Source of the DNA: Leucobacter chironomi DSM 19883
GTDB taxonomy: Bacteria > Actinomycetota > Actinomycetes > Actinomycetales > Microbacteriaceae
Direction: 5' to 3'
Assembly (NCBI RefSeq): GCF_000421845.1
Contig: NZ_ATXU01000004.1
Span: 62,001 to 126,000, forward strand
DNA: 64,000 nt
Notes under the pieces: model-generated
The model's database searches: none
Seen by the model: the letters and a program-made list of their open reading frames with translations, nothing else
Told to the model about the DNA's origin: nothing
In this document: positions 48,925-59,058 of the stretch, piece after piece
How positions within the stretch are numbered: the stretch's first letter is position 1
Layout of the letters: the number at the start of each line of letters is the position of its first letter
Made by a program: the position numbers and the translations under genes

Positions 48925-50232
48925 ATGGCTATGCGACGGAATCGACGGATCTGGGCAGTGGCGGCTGGAGTCTCGGCGGCGGCGCTCGCGCTCACGGGTT
49001 GCGGCTCGGGAGGCGGCGGTGGTGCCGACGGCGGGGACGGCGAATTCTCGGGGGAGACACTGAATGTGGTGGCGGCCTGGTCGGGCGCGGAGCAGAAGAA
49101 CTTCGAGGCGGTGCTCGACGAGTTCAGCTCGCGCACCGGGGCGAAGGTGAACTACACGAGCTTCGGCGACAACGGCCCCACCTACATCCAGGGGCAGCTC
49201 GAGGGCGGCACCCCGCCGAACGTGGCGGTGCTGGGCCAGCCGGCGCTCATGCAGTCGCTCGCGCAGGACGGCGACATCAAGCCGGTCGGCGACGGCGTGC
49301 GATCGGCGGTCGAGGAGAACTACGCGCAGGACTGGATCGACCTCGGCTCGGTCGACGGCGAGCTCTACGGCGTGTGGTTCAAGGGCGCGAACAAGTCGAC
49401 GGTCTGGTACAACGCCGATATCTACGAGGAGGCCGGTGCGACGGAGCCCGAGGACTGGGACGACTTCATGACCCAGCTCGGCCTGGTGAGCGACGCCGGC
49501 TACGCGGGCATCTCGATCGGCGCGGACGTGGGCTGGCCGCTCACCGACTGGTTCGAGAACGTGTACCTGCGCACGGCGGGGCCGGAGAAGTACGATCAGC
49601 TGACGAAGCACGAGATCCCGTGGACGGACGACTCGGTGAAGGAGGCGCTCGGCGTGCTCGGCGAGCTGTGGGGGAGCGACCTCGTGCAGCCGGGCGGAGA
49701 TCAGCGCGACTTCCCGACGAGCGTGACCGAGGTCTTCGGTTCCGACCCGCAGGCGGGCACGGTGTTCGAGGGCGACTTCGTGGCGGGCAACATCGCGGCG
49801 GACGGCAACTCGACGGTCGGCGAGAACGCGCTCTTCTACGACTTCCCCTCGGTGAACGGCTCGGCGCCGTCGGTGGTGGGCGGCGGCGATGTCGCGGTCC
49901 AGTTCGACGACGGCGCGGCGACGACGGCGCTCATGGAGTACCTCGCCTCGCCTGAGGCGGCGGAGATCTGGGTGCCGAACGGCGGCCTGACCTCCCCGAA
50001 CGGCTCGGTCGACACCTCGCTGTACCCGGATGACGTCTCCCGTCAGATCGCTGAGGCGCTGACCGGGGCCGAGGAGCTGCGCTTCGACATGTCGGATCTC
50101 ACGCCGAGCGCCTTCGGCGGCACGCCGGGGCAGGGGTTCTGGCAGGAGATGATCTCCTTCTACCAGAACCCGAGCGACATCGACGGCACGGCGCAGCGGC
50201 TCGAAGACGCCGCCGTCAAGGCATACCAGTAG
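48925..50232 (+). CDS. Sugar ABC transporter solute-binding lipoprotein
   Basis: 435 residues. The lipobox is ALALTGCGSGG (Cys about 26), then a family-1 extracellular binding fold: ETLNVVAAWSGAEQKNFEAVLDEFSSR, GVWFKGANKSTVWYNADIYEEAG and MEYLASPEAAEIW. Alpha-glucoside-type ligand is likely because GH65 and phosphoglucomutase-like genes follow. ATG 48925 has GGAG 8 nt upstream; GTG 48916 and ATG 48931 are alternatives. It leads a five-gene operon without an ATPase. The 233-bp upstream gap holds a GGCGCC-TCC-GGCGCC hairpin after argB and no clear operator. Confidence 0.93.
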   Translation: MAMRRNRRIWAVAAGVSAAALALTGCGSGGGGGADGGDGEFSGETLNVVAAWSGAEQKNFEAVLDEFSSRTGAKVNYTSFGDNGPTYIQGQLEGGTPPNVAVLGQPALMQSLAQDGDIKPVGDGVRSAVEENYAQDWIDLGSVDGELYGVWFKGANKSTVWYNADIYEEAGATEPEDWDDFMTQLGLVSDAGYAGISIGADVGWPLTDWFENVYLRTAGPEKYDQLTKHEIPWTDDSVKEALGVLGELWGSDLVQPGGDQRDFPTSVTEVFGSDPQAGTVFEGDFVAGNIAADGNSTVGENALFYDFPSVNGSAPSVVGGGDVAVQFDDGAATTALMEYLASPEAAEIWVPNGGLTSPNGSVDTSLYPDDVSRQIAEALTGAEELRFDMSDLTPSAFGGTPGQGFWQEMISFYQNPSDIDGTAQRLEDAAVKAYQ

Positions 50233-50244
50233 GCCGGCGCGGTC

Positions 50245-51600
50245 ATGAGTCGCACGCTCACGGTGCCGGTCCCGATCCGAGATCGCGAACGCACGCTTCG
50301 CGGTGGCGGATCGGCCCGGCGCTGGCTGGTGGTGGCCTCGTTCCTGGGGCCGGGCCTCGTCGTGCTCGGCGCCCTCGTCGTGTACCCGATTGTCTATACG
50401 GTCGTGCGCTCCTTCTTCGACAAGAGCGGCACCGCCTTCGTGGGGTGGCAGAACTACGTCACGATGTTCACGAACGACACCACGTTCACGGCGATCCGCA
50501 ACAACCTGATGTGGGTGGTGGTTGCGCCGGTGACGGTGACGATCATCGGCCTCATATTCGCGGTGCTCGTCGACAAGCTGGGGTGGAAGACGGCGTTCCG
50601 GCTGATCGTGTTCATGCCGATGGCGATCTCGATGCTCGCAGCCGGTGTCATCTTCCGCGGCATGTTCCAGGAGAGTCCGCAGCTGGGCGTGGTGAACGCG
50701 GCCATCGTGGGCGTGCAGAGCCTGTTCGGCGAGCAGTCGAGCTATCCGGGGGCGAAACCGCGCGACGGTGCAGGTCTTGCAGCGGAGAGCGGGATCATCG
50801 CCACCGCCGAGCCGGTGGCTCCGGGGTCGGTGCAGAACTTCCCGCTGACCGGGATCAGGCAGAGCGCGCTGCCGGAGGACGCGGCGGACGCCCGCACCGC
50901 TGCAGAGCCCGGCGGCACGGAGATCTCTGGCACCGTGTTCCTCGACGTGATCCGCGGCGGGGGAGGCACGGACGGCGAGATCGAGGCCGGCAAGAAGGGG
51001 CTCGCGGGGGTGCGGGTGGATGCGGTCGCCGAGGACGGCTCGATCCACGGCTACGCGACGACAGGAGCCGGCGGCGCGTTCACGATCGAGGGCCTCGACG
51101 CGGGGGAGCAGTACCGCGTCGCCCTGCCGGCCGCGAACTTCGACGCGGGCGCCCAGGGGGTGTCGTGGCTCAGCGCCTCGTTCATCAACGTGGTGGTGAT
51201 TCTCGCGTACGTCTGGATCTGGGCGGGTTTCGCGATGGTGATGATCGCCTCGGGCCTGTCGGCGATGGATCGCTCGTTGCAGGAGGCCGCCCGCACGGAC
51301 GGCGCGAACGAATGGCAGGTGTTCACGCGGATCACGGCGCCGCTGCTCGCGCCCGTGCTGGTGGTCGTCTTCGTGACGCTCATCATCAACGTGCTGAAGA
51401 TCTTCGACCTGGTCTACGTGATTCCGCCGGGCGCTTCGAAGCCTGCGGCGAACGTGATCGCGGTAGAGATGTGGACGGTCTCGTTCGGCGGCGGCAGCAA
51501 CCAGGGATTGGGTTCGGCGCTCGCGATCCTGCTGCTGGTGCTCGTGCTGCCCTCGATGATCATCAACGTGCGCAGATTCCGAGAGGAGCGGAGCCGATGA
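50245..51600 (+). CDS. Sugar ABC permease with an inserted Cna-B/SdrD-like domain
   Basis: 451 residues, against 290-320 for a normal MalF-type permease of this class. Helices lie at about 28-56, 88-110, 118-140 and then 312-336 onward, with the EAA loop QEAARTDGANEWQVFTRITAPL near 346-367. Residues about 160-305 are an insertion after helix 3 that should face outward. Its second part (226-300) reads like a small beta-sandwich: ISGTVFLDV, GKKGLAGVRVDAVAEDGS, YATTGAGGAFTIEGLDAGEQYRV. This is the pattern of SdrD-B/Cna-B or carboxypeptidase-regulatory-like domains. It may contact the binding protein or the cell wall. The stop overlaps the next permease by 4 bp. Confidence 0.9.
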   Translation: MSRTLTVPVPIRDRERTLRGGGSARRWLVVASFLGPGLVVLGALVVYPIVYTVVRSFFDKSGTAFVGWQNYVTMFTNDTTFTAIRNNLMWVVVAPVTVTIIGLIFAVLVDKLGWKTAFRLIVFMPMAISMLAAGVIFRGMFQESPQLGVVNAAIVGVQSLFGEQSSYPGAKPRDGAGLAAESGIIATAEPVAPGSVQNFPLTGIRQSALPEDAADARTAAEPGGTEISGTVFLDVIRGGGGTDGEIEAGKKGLAGVRVDAVAEDGSIHGYATTGAGGAFTIEGLDAGEQYRVALPAANFDAGAQGVSWLSASFINVVVILAYVWIWAGFAMVMIASGLSAMDRSLQEAARTDGANEWQVFTRITAPLLAPVLVVVFVTLIINVLKIFDLVYVIPPGASKPAANVIAVEMWTVSFGGGSNQGLGSALAILLLVLVLPSMIINVRRFREERSR

Positions 51601-52472
51601 GCGTTGCAACCGCACCGGGCAAGCCCCGCGCCGGCCGGATGATCGCCGCGGCTCTGAGCCGCGGCATCGTGAACGCGATCCTGCTGATCGTGGCGGTCTT
51701 CTGGCTGGTGCCCACGATCGGCCTGCTGCTCACCTCGTTCCGCAGCGCGGGCGACAACGCATCGAGCGGCTGGTGGACGGTGCTCACGAAGCCGGCCGAG
51801 CTCACGATCGAGAACTACTCGAATCTGCTGTCGAACCCGGTCATCACGGGTTCGTTCTGGAACACGATCGTCATCGCGGTGCCGACGACGGTGCTCGTGG
51901 TGGTGCTCGGCGCGCTCGCCGCATACGCCTTCGCCTGGCTGCATTTTCCGGGGCGCGACTGGCTGTTCATCGCCGTGATCGTGCTGCTCGCCGTGCCGCT
52001 GCAGGTGGCGCTGATCCCGCTCGCCAGGCTGTTCGGCTCGCTCGGCATCTTCGGCAGCGTGCTCGGGGTGATCCTGTTCCACACGGCCTTCGGTCTGCCG
52101 TTCGCGATCTTCCTGCTGCGCAACTTCTTCATCCAGGTGCCGGAGGAGATGCTCGAGGCGGCGCGCATCGACGGTGCTCGGGATTGGCGGATCTTCTTCC
52201 AGATCATGATGCCGCTCGCGCTGCCGGCGATCGCGTCACTGGCCATCTTCCAGTTCTTGTGGACCTGGAACGACATGCTCGTCGCGCTGATCTTCACGAA
52301 CACCGATTCGCAGCCGTTGACGGTGGCGATCCAGTCGCAGCTGCGGCAGTTCGGTGCGAACATCGATGTGCTGTCGGCGGGGGCCTTCTTGTCCATGCTG
52401 GTTCCGCTGATAGTGTTTTTCGCATTCCAGCGATACTTCGTACAGGCGCTGCTGGCGGGGTCGCAGAAGTAG
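51597..52472 (+). CDS. Sugar ABC permease, MalG type
   Basis: 291 residues, six helices. The EAA loop is EEMLEAARIDGARDWRIFFQIMMPL. It pairs with the preceding permease. No nucleotide-binding subunit lies in the operon, so a shared MsiK-type ATPase encoded elsewhere is expected, as known for many actinobacterial sugar importers. ATG overlaps the previous stop by 4 bp. Confidence 0.95.
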   Translation: MSVATAPGKPRAGRMIAAALSRGIVNAILLIVAVFWLVPTIGLLLTSFRSAGDNASSGWWTVLTKPAELTIENYSNLLSNPVITGSFWNTIVIAVPTTVLVVVLGALAAYAFAWLHFPGRDWLFIAVIVLLAVPLQVALIPLARLFGSLGIFGSVLGVILFHTAFGLPFAIFLLRNFFIQVPEEMLEAARIDGARDWRIFFQIMMPLALPAIASLAIFQFLWTWNDMLVALIFTNTDSQPLTVAIQSQLRQFGANIDVLSAGAFLSMLVPLIVFFAFQRYFVQALLAGSQK

Positions 52473-52491
52473 TTCCGGGAGGGCACACCGT

Positions 52492-53196
52492 TTGATCGAC
52501 CGTTACGACGCCTACCTGTTCGATTTGGATGGGGTCATCACGCCGACCGTCGACCTGCACATGAGAGCGTGGGCCGAGACCTTCGACCGATTGTTCGCCG
52601 CTCTGGGGCAGGCGCCGTATCGCGAGAGCGAGTACTACGAGTCGCTCGACGGTCGGCCCCGCTTCGAGGGGGTGGCGACACTGCTGCGGGCGCGCGGCAT
52701 CGTGCTGCCCGAGGGCGAACCCGGCGATGACGGCTTCGAGAGCGTGATCGGGGTGGGCAACCGCAAGAACCGGGTGTTCACCGAGGTGCTGCAGCGCGAC
52801 GGCATCGACCCCTACCCGGGGTCGTTGCGGCTGCTCGACAGACTCGCGGCGCTGGGGCGCCCGCTGGCCGTGGTGTCGAGCTCGCGCAATGCGGAGGCGG
52901 TGCTGCGCGCAGCAGGGCTGCGGGATCGCTTCGAGGCGGTGGTCGACGGGGTCGTCGCCAAGCGGGAGGGTCTGCCGGGGAAGCCCGCGCCGGACACCTT
53001 CCTGCGGGGCGCCGAGCTGCTGGGGGCGGAGCCGGAGCGCACGGCGGTGTTCGAGGACGCCGCGTCGGGAGTCGCTGCGGCGCACGCGGGCCGCTTCGGC
53101 CTGGTGGTCGGGGTGGATCGCGGTGCGGGGGCGGCGATGCTCACGGATGCGGGGGCGGACCTGGTGGTGGCGGATCTGGAGGAGCTTGCACGATGA
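52492..53196 (+). CDS. HAD hydrolase, beta-phosphoglucomutase-like
   Basis: 234 residues. Motif I FDLDGVITPTVDLH with the nucleophile and acid Asp pair, a helical cap, VVSSSRNAEAVLRAAG (motif II), GKPAPDTFLRGAELLG (motif III) and VFEDAASGVAAAHAG (motif IV). Beside GH65 it most likely converts beta-glucose 1-phosphate to glucose 6-phosphate. The start is TTG 52492, with GGGAGGG at 52477-52483; no ATG or GTG precedes the conserved DAYLFDLDG. The stop overlaps the GH65 gene by 4 bp. Confidence 0.9.
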   Translation: MIDRYDAYLFDLDGVITPTVDLHMRAWAETFDRLFAALGQAPYRESEYYESLDGRPRFEGVATLLRARGIVLPEGEPGDDGFESVIGVGNRKNRVFTEVLQRDGIDPYPGSLRLLDRLAALGRPLAVVSSSRNAEAVLRAAGLRDRFEAVVDGVVAKREGLPGKPAPDTFLRGAELLGAEPERTAVFEDAASGVAAAHAGRFGLVVGVDRGAGAAMLTDAGADLVVADLEELAR

Positions 53197-55730
53197 ACCC
53201 GGAACTCTTCGACATTCCCGTGGAGGACCTGCACCGCGACTTCGGCGAGGACCCGTGGCGGCTCGTGGTGCGCGGCATCGACGGCTCGCACGCGGCCGAG
53301 GACGAGACGCTGTTCTCGCTCGCGAACGGCTACCTGGGGCTGCGCGGCAATCATGAGGAGGGGCTGCCGCTCGGCAGCCACGGCACCTTCATCAACGGTC
53401 TGCACGAGACGTGGCGCATCCGCCACGCTGAGAACGCGTACGGCTTCGCCGAGCACGGGCAGACGATCGTGAACGCACCCGACGTGAAGACGATCCGCAT
53501 CTACGTCGACGACGAGCGGCTCAACCTGGAATCGTCGGAGATTCTCGATGTGCAGCGCGTGCTCGACCTGCGCGCCGGCACCCTCACCCGCACGCTGCTG
53601 TGGCTCACCCCCACCGGCAAGCGGGTGCGCGTGGAGACGCGGCGCATGGTGTCGTTCGCGTCGCGGCACCTCGCGACGATCGAGATGCGCGTCACCGTGC
53701 TCGACGCCGACGCGGATCTCACCATCTCCAGCCTCATCATCAACCGGCAGGATCTGCGGCGCGTGCGCGCCGAGAAGGAGGCCACGGGCATCGCGGACCC
53801 CCGCAAGAGCGAGCAGCTGACGGAGGAGCGGATCCTCGACCCCGGCCCTGCCCGTCACGAGGGCGGCCGCAGCGTGCTGAGCTACCGGGTGCACGATTCG
53901 GGCATGACGATGGGGGTGGGCGTCGACCACGACTTCGACGGGGGCGACGCGAGCGAGTGGCAGACCCGCGTCGAGACCTCCTCGGACCGGGTGCGGCACC
54001 TGTTCCAGGGCACCGCCAGGCAGGGGCGCACGGTGCGGCTCGTGAAGACGGCGGCCTACCACTCCTCGGCGACGGCGGGCCCGGAGGAACTGCTCGACCG
54101 CTGCGTGCACACGCTCGCGAAGGTCGCCCCGGAGCCGCCCGAGCTGCGGTGGCAGCGCCAGCGGGAGTTCCTCGACGCGTTCTGGGATCGCAGCGACGTG
54201 CAGGTCGAGGCGGAGCCGGGGGTGCAGCAGGCGATCCGTTGGAACCTGTTCCAGCTCGCACAGGCGGCGGCGCGCGCCGACGGGCGCGGGATCCCGGCGA
54301 AGGGCCTCACCGGATCGGGGTACAGCGGCCACTACTTCTGGGATTCCGAGATCTACGTGCTGCCGTTCCTGAGCTACACGACGCCGCTGTGGGCGCGCAA
54401 TGCGCTGCGCTCTCGGGAGCGGATGCTGGATCAGGCGCGGCGCCGCGCGGTCACGCTGAACGAGGACGGCGCGCTGTTCCCGTGGCGCACGATCAACGGC
54501 GAGGAGGCGAGCGCCTACTACGCCGCGGGCACGGCCGCATACCACATCAACGCCGACATCACCTATGCGCTGGCGCGGTACGTCTTCGCGACGGGCGACT
54601 TCGAGTACCTGCTGTCCGGAGCGTGCGACATCCCCATCGAGACGGCCCGCCTGTGGCGCAGCCTGGGCTTCTGGCGCACGGGGCGCGACGGGGTGAGGCG
54701 CTTCCACATCCACGGCGTCACCGGCCCCGACGAATACACGACCGTGGTGAACGACAACCTCTTCACCAACGTCATGGCGCGCTTCAACCTGCGCGTCGCC
54801 GTGCACATGGTGCGCCGGCTCGAACGGGAGGCTCCGGAGGTCTACGCCGGGCTGCTCGACCGCCTGCGCCTCGACCCCGACGAGGTGCTGGCCTGGGAGG
54901 AGGCGGCCGATGCGATGAGCGTGCCCTACTCGGAGGAGATGGGGATCCACCCGCAGGACGCCCACTTCCTCGACCGCGAGGTGTGGGATCTGGCGGCGAC
55001 GCCGCCCGAGCAGAAGCCGCTGCTGCTGCACTTCCACCCGCTCGTGATCTACCGCTTCCAGGTGCTCAAGCAGGCCGACGTGGTGCTGGCCCTGCTGCTC
55101 GCGGGCGACGATTTCACCCGCGACGAGAAGCTGCGCGACTTCGAGTACTACGACGCGCTCACCACGGGCGATTCGACGCTCTCGGCCGTGGTGCAGTCGA
55201 TCATCGCCGCCGAGGTGGGGTATCCCGAGCTGGCGTACCGCTACTTCGAGCACGCCCTGCGCGTCGACCTCGACGACCTGCACCGCAACTCGGCAGACGG
55301 GGTGCACATCGCCTCCACGGGCGGCGTCTGGATGATGCTCGTGCAGGGGTTCGCGGGGCTGCGCGACTCCGCCGGGAGGCAGCTCGCCTTCGATCCGCGG
55401 CTGCCCGTGCACTGGGATTCGCTGCGCTTCAAACTGGTCTGGCGCGGCTGCCGGATCGCGGTCGAGCTGCGGCGGGATCGCATCGCGTTCGAGATGATCG
55501 AGGGGGAGACGCCCGTCGTGGTGAGCGTGCGCGGCGAGCAGGTCGAGATCGGCCCGCGCGGGCGGCGGGAGGTGGCGCTCGCCGACCAGGGCCCTGATCT
55601 CGGCCCGTTCCGCGGTCTCTCGGCGGGGATGCTGCCGCGGGAGGGCGACACGGGCGTGCTGCCGCCGCTGTACCCCGACGTGCCCGCGGTGACCACGGAG
55701 ATCCCCACGCGCGACTACTCCGAGCTCTGA
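53193..55730 (+). CDS. Glycoside hydrolase family 65 disaccharide phosphorylase
   Basis: 845 residues. GH65 layout: N-terminal beta-sandwich (ETLFSLANGYLGLRGNHEEG), an (alpha/alpha)6 barrel from about 320 to 700, and a C-terminal beta domain. The general acid is Glu514 (GVTGPDEYTTVVNDN). RNSADGVHIASTGGVW near 690 is the phosphate-side region. It splits a glucosyl disaccharide with phosphate to beta-glucose 1-phosphate plus sugar; maltose, trehalose, kojibiose or nigerose cannot be told apart here. The partner mutase overlaps upstream. Confidence 0.93.
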   Translation: MNPELFDIPVEDLHRDFGEDPWRLVVRGIDGSHAAEDETLFSLANGYLGLRGNHEEGLPLGSHGTFINGLHETWRIRHAENAYGFAEHGQTIVNAPDVKTIRIYVDDERLNLESSEILDVQRVLDLRAGTLTRTLLWLTPTGKRVRVETRRMVSFASRHLATIEMRVTVLDADADLTISSLIINRQDLRRVRAEKEATGIADPRKSEQLTEERILDPGPARHEGGRSVLSYRVHDSGMTMGVGVDHDFDGGDASEWQTRVETSSDRVRHLFQGTARQGRTVRLVKTAAYHSSATAGPEELLDRCVHTLAKVAPEPPELRWQRQREFLDAFWDRSDVQVEAEPGVQQAIRWNLFQLAQAAARADGRGIPAKGLTGSGYSGHYFWDSEIYVLPFLSYTTPLWARNALRSRERMLDQARRRAVTLNEDGALFPWRTINGEEASAYYAAGTAAYHINADITYALARYVFATGDFEYLLSGACDIPIETARLWRSLGFWRTGRDGVRRFHIHGVTGPDEYTTVVNDNLFTNVMARFNLRVAVHMVRRLEREAPEVYAGLLDRLRLDPDEVLAWEEAADAMSVPYSEEMGIHPQDAHFLDREVWDLAATPPEQKPLLLHFHPLVIYRFQVLKQADVVLALLLAGDDFTRDEKLRDFEYYDALTTGDSTLSAVVQSIIAAEVGYPELAYRYFEHALRVDLDDLHRNSADGVHIASTGGVWMMLVQGFAGLRDSAGRQLAFDPRLPVHWDSLRFKLVWRGCRIAVELRRDRIAFEMIEGETPVVVSVRGEQVEIGPRGRREVALADQGPDLGPFRGLSAGMLPREGDTGVLPPLYPDVPAVTTEIPTRDYSEL

Positions 55731-55886
55731 GCGCGGGAGTCCGGGGCGGTGATCCGCCGGGGAGTAGGATAGGGGCGTTACGAGCCGAGTGAAGACGGTC
55801 GGCTGAGGCGAATGGTGATCCGTCGCCGTTCGACCGCTGCGGCGAGTGCCGCGGCCTGATGGAGTGAAACGAAAGGTAGGGGCATC

Positions 55887-56207
55887 GTGACCTATGTGAT
55901 CGCTCTTCCGTGCGTCGACGTGAAGGATCGTGCCTGCGTCGACGAGTGCCCGGTCGACTGCATCTACGAGGGCGAGCGCTCGCTCTACATCCACCCGGAC
56001 GAGTGCGTCGACTGCGGTGCGTGCGAGCCGGTCTGCCCCGTCGAGGCCATCTACTACGAAGACGACCTCCCCGAGGAGTGGGCCGACTACTACAAGGCCA
56101 ACGTCGAGTTCTTCGACGAGATCGGCTCGCCCGGCGGGGCGGCGAAGGTCGGCGTCTACGACTTCGATCACCCGATCATCGCGGCGCTGCCGCCGCAGGG
56201 CGAGTAG
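55887..56207 (+). CDS. fdxA: 7Fe ferredoxin (3Fe-4S/4Fe-4S)
   Basis: 106 residues, the size of actinobacterial FdxA/FdxC. Cysteines at 9, 17, 21, 25 and 40, 43, 46, 50 ([17 protein letters not shown] and [12 protein letters not shown]) fit one 3Fe-4S and one 4Fe-4S cluster. Electron carrier for P450s or other redox enzymes. GAAAGG lies about 10 nt before GTG 55887; TAGGAT near 55765 may be the -10, giving a leader over 100 nt. It precedes dapC by 4 bp, as in Mycobacterium. Confidence 0.96.
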   Translation: MTYVIALPCVDVKDRACVDECPVDCIYEGERSLYIHPDECVDCGACEPVCPVEAIYYEDDLPEEWADYYKANVEFFDEIGSPGGAAKVGVYDFDHPIIAALPPQGE

Positions 56208-56211
56208 CCGC

Positions 56212-57324
56212 ATGCGCGGCCCGCTTCCCGACTACCCCTGGGACGCGATGGCGCCCTACGCCGAGCAGGCCGCGCGCCACCCCGGGGGCGCGCTGAACCT
56301 CTCCGTGGGGTCTCCCGTCGACCCGGCGCCGCAGAGCGTGCGCGAGGCGCTCGCCGCGGCGACCGACGCGCACGGCTACCCGGCGACCGCCGGCACCCCG
56401 CGGCTGCGCGAGGCGATCGCCGAGTGGTTCTCGCGCCGCCGCGGGGTCGCGGTGGACCCCGGCGCGGTGCTGCCCACGGTCGGCTCGAAAGAGCTGGTCG
56501 CCCTGATGCCGTTCCTGCTGGGGCTCGGCGCAGACGAGGCGGTCGTCTTCCCCCGGATCGCCTACCCGAGCTACGCGATGGGTGCGGCCCTCGTGGGCGC
56601 CGAGGCGGTCCCCTCCGACGACCCGGCGGAGTGGCCGGAGCACACCCGCCTGGTGTGGATCAACTCGCCGTCGAACCCCGACGGCCGCGTGCTGGGCGTC
56701 GACGCGCTGCGCGCCGCCGTGGCGCGGGCGCGCGAGCTCGGCGCCGTGATCGTCGGCGACGAGTGCTACGCCGAGTTCGGCTGGGAGTCGCCGTGGCGAT
56801 CGGAGCGAATCCCCTCGATCCTCGATCCCCGCGTCGTCGGCGACGATCACCGCGGCGTGCTCGCGGCGTACTCGCTGAGCAAGCAGTCGAATCTCGCGGG
56901 GTACCGTGCCGCGTTCGTGGCCGGCGATCCGCAGCTCATCGACCGCCTGCTCACCGTGCGCAAGCATGCCGGGCTCATGGCGCCCGCACCGGTGCAGGCC
57001 GCGATGGTGGCGGCGCTCGGAGACGAGACGCACGTCGACGAGCAGCGCGAGCGGTACCGGGCGCGACGCGAGGTGCTGCGGCCGGCGCTCGAGGCGGCGG
57101 GCTACCGGGTGGAGGGGAGCGAGGCGGGCCTGTACCTCTGGGTCACCCGCGACGCCGACGCCTGGGACGCCGTGGCGGAGTTCGCGGGGCTCGGCATCGT
57201 GGTGGGGTCGGGGCACTTCTACGGATCCCACTCGCCGCGCCACGTGCGACTCGCCCTCACCGCGAGCGACGAGGCCATCGCGGCTGCGGCGCACCGGATC
57301 CGCGAGGCTGCGGCGGGGGCGTGA
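56212..57324 (+). CDS. dapC: N-succinyldiaminopimelate aminotransferase DapC
   Basis: 370 residues, PLP class I aminotransferase: LNLSVGSPVDPAPQSVREAL, WINSPSNPDGRVLG, IVGDECYAEF and the PLP lysine in YSLSKQSNLAGYRAAF. Following fdxA is the conserved position of actinobacterial dapC. It converts N-succinyl-2-amino-6-oxopimelate to N-succinyl-LL-DAP for lysine and cell wall. Start ATG 56212 is 4 nt after the fdxA stop. Confidence 0.94.
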   Translation: MRGPLPDYPWDAMAPYAEQAARHPGGALNLSVGSPVDPAPQSVREALAAATDAHGYPATAGTPRLREAIAEWFSRRRGVAVDPGAVLPTVGSKELVALMPFLLGLGADEAVVFPRIAYPSYAMGAALVGAEAVPSDDPAEWPEHTRLVWINSPSNPDGRVLGVDALRAAVARARELGAVIVGDECYAEFGWESPWRSERIPSILDPRVVGDDHRGVLAAYSLSKQSNLAGYRAAFVAGDPQLIDRLLTVRKHAGLMAPAPVQAAMVAALGDETHVDEQRERYRARREVLRPALEAAGYRVEGSEAGLYLWVTRDADAWDAVAEFAGLGIVVGSGHFYGSHSPRHVRLALTASDEAIAAAAHRIREAAAGA

Positions 57325-57487
57325 CCGCGAGCGCGGTCGAATCGCAATTTGCTCGACGTCAAGATATTCTAGGTGGCGGCACAGCGAATCGACGGTGTGC
57401 ACGTTCGCTCCCACGGAGCCGATAGGGTGATAAGAACGAAGGCGTCTACCCGATGCCTTTCCGTATGAGACCTCACGAGGAGACGAC

Positions 57488-58786
<1,299 letters not shown>

Positions 58787-58801
58787 TCGGCCGCTCGCAC
58801 T

Positions 58802-58844
58802 GACACCTCCTCGCCGGGCTCGCCGAGCCCGGCGGGGAGGTGTC
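58802..58844 (+). terminator. gltA terminator
   Basis: 19-bp stem (58802-58820 with 58826-58844) with one mismatch, a 5-nt loop and GTTTCT after it. Confidence 0.8.
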
Positions 58845-58928
58845 GTTTCTGCGCGGTGCGCCGCGCCGCGAGGTGTGCTGCTGGTTCGTCCGCGATGCCG
58901 GTGGCGTCGGGACTCACCTCACCGAAGC

Positions 58929-58982
58929 GATCGCAGTTCAGGCGGAGGAAATGCGCTGACCTCCTCCGCCTGAACTGCGATC
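58929..58982. repeat. Perfect 21-bp inverted repeat between gltA and dapD
   Basis: Arms 58929-58949 and 58962-58982 are perfectly complementary around a 12-nt loop; the arm core is GCAGTTCAGGCGGAGG. It is separate from the gltA terminator and 77 bp from the dapD stop. In a convergent gap it could terminate dapD, but it resembles the long palindromes elsewhere in the window. Confidence 0.85.
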
Positions 58983-59058
58983 TCCGGTCTGAGCTGCGAG
59001 CCCGTGCGAGCGGCGGCCCGGCAGGCCCGTTGGCCCGTGGGCCGCCGGGTGCGGCGAG

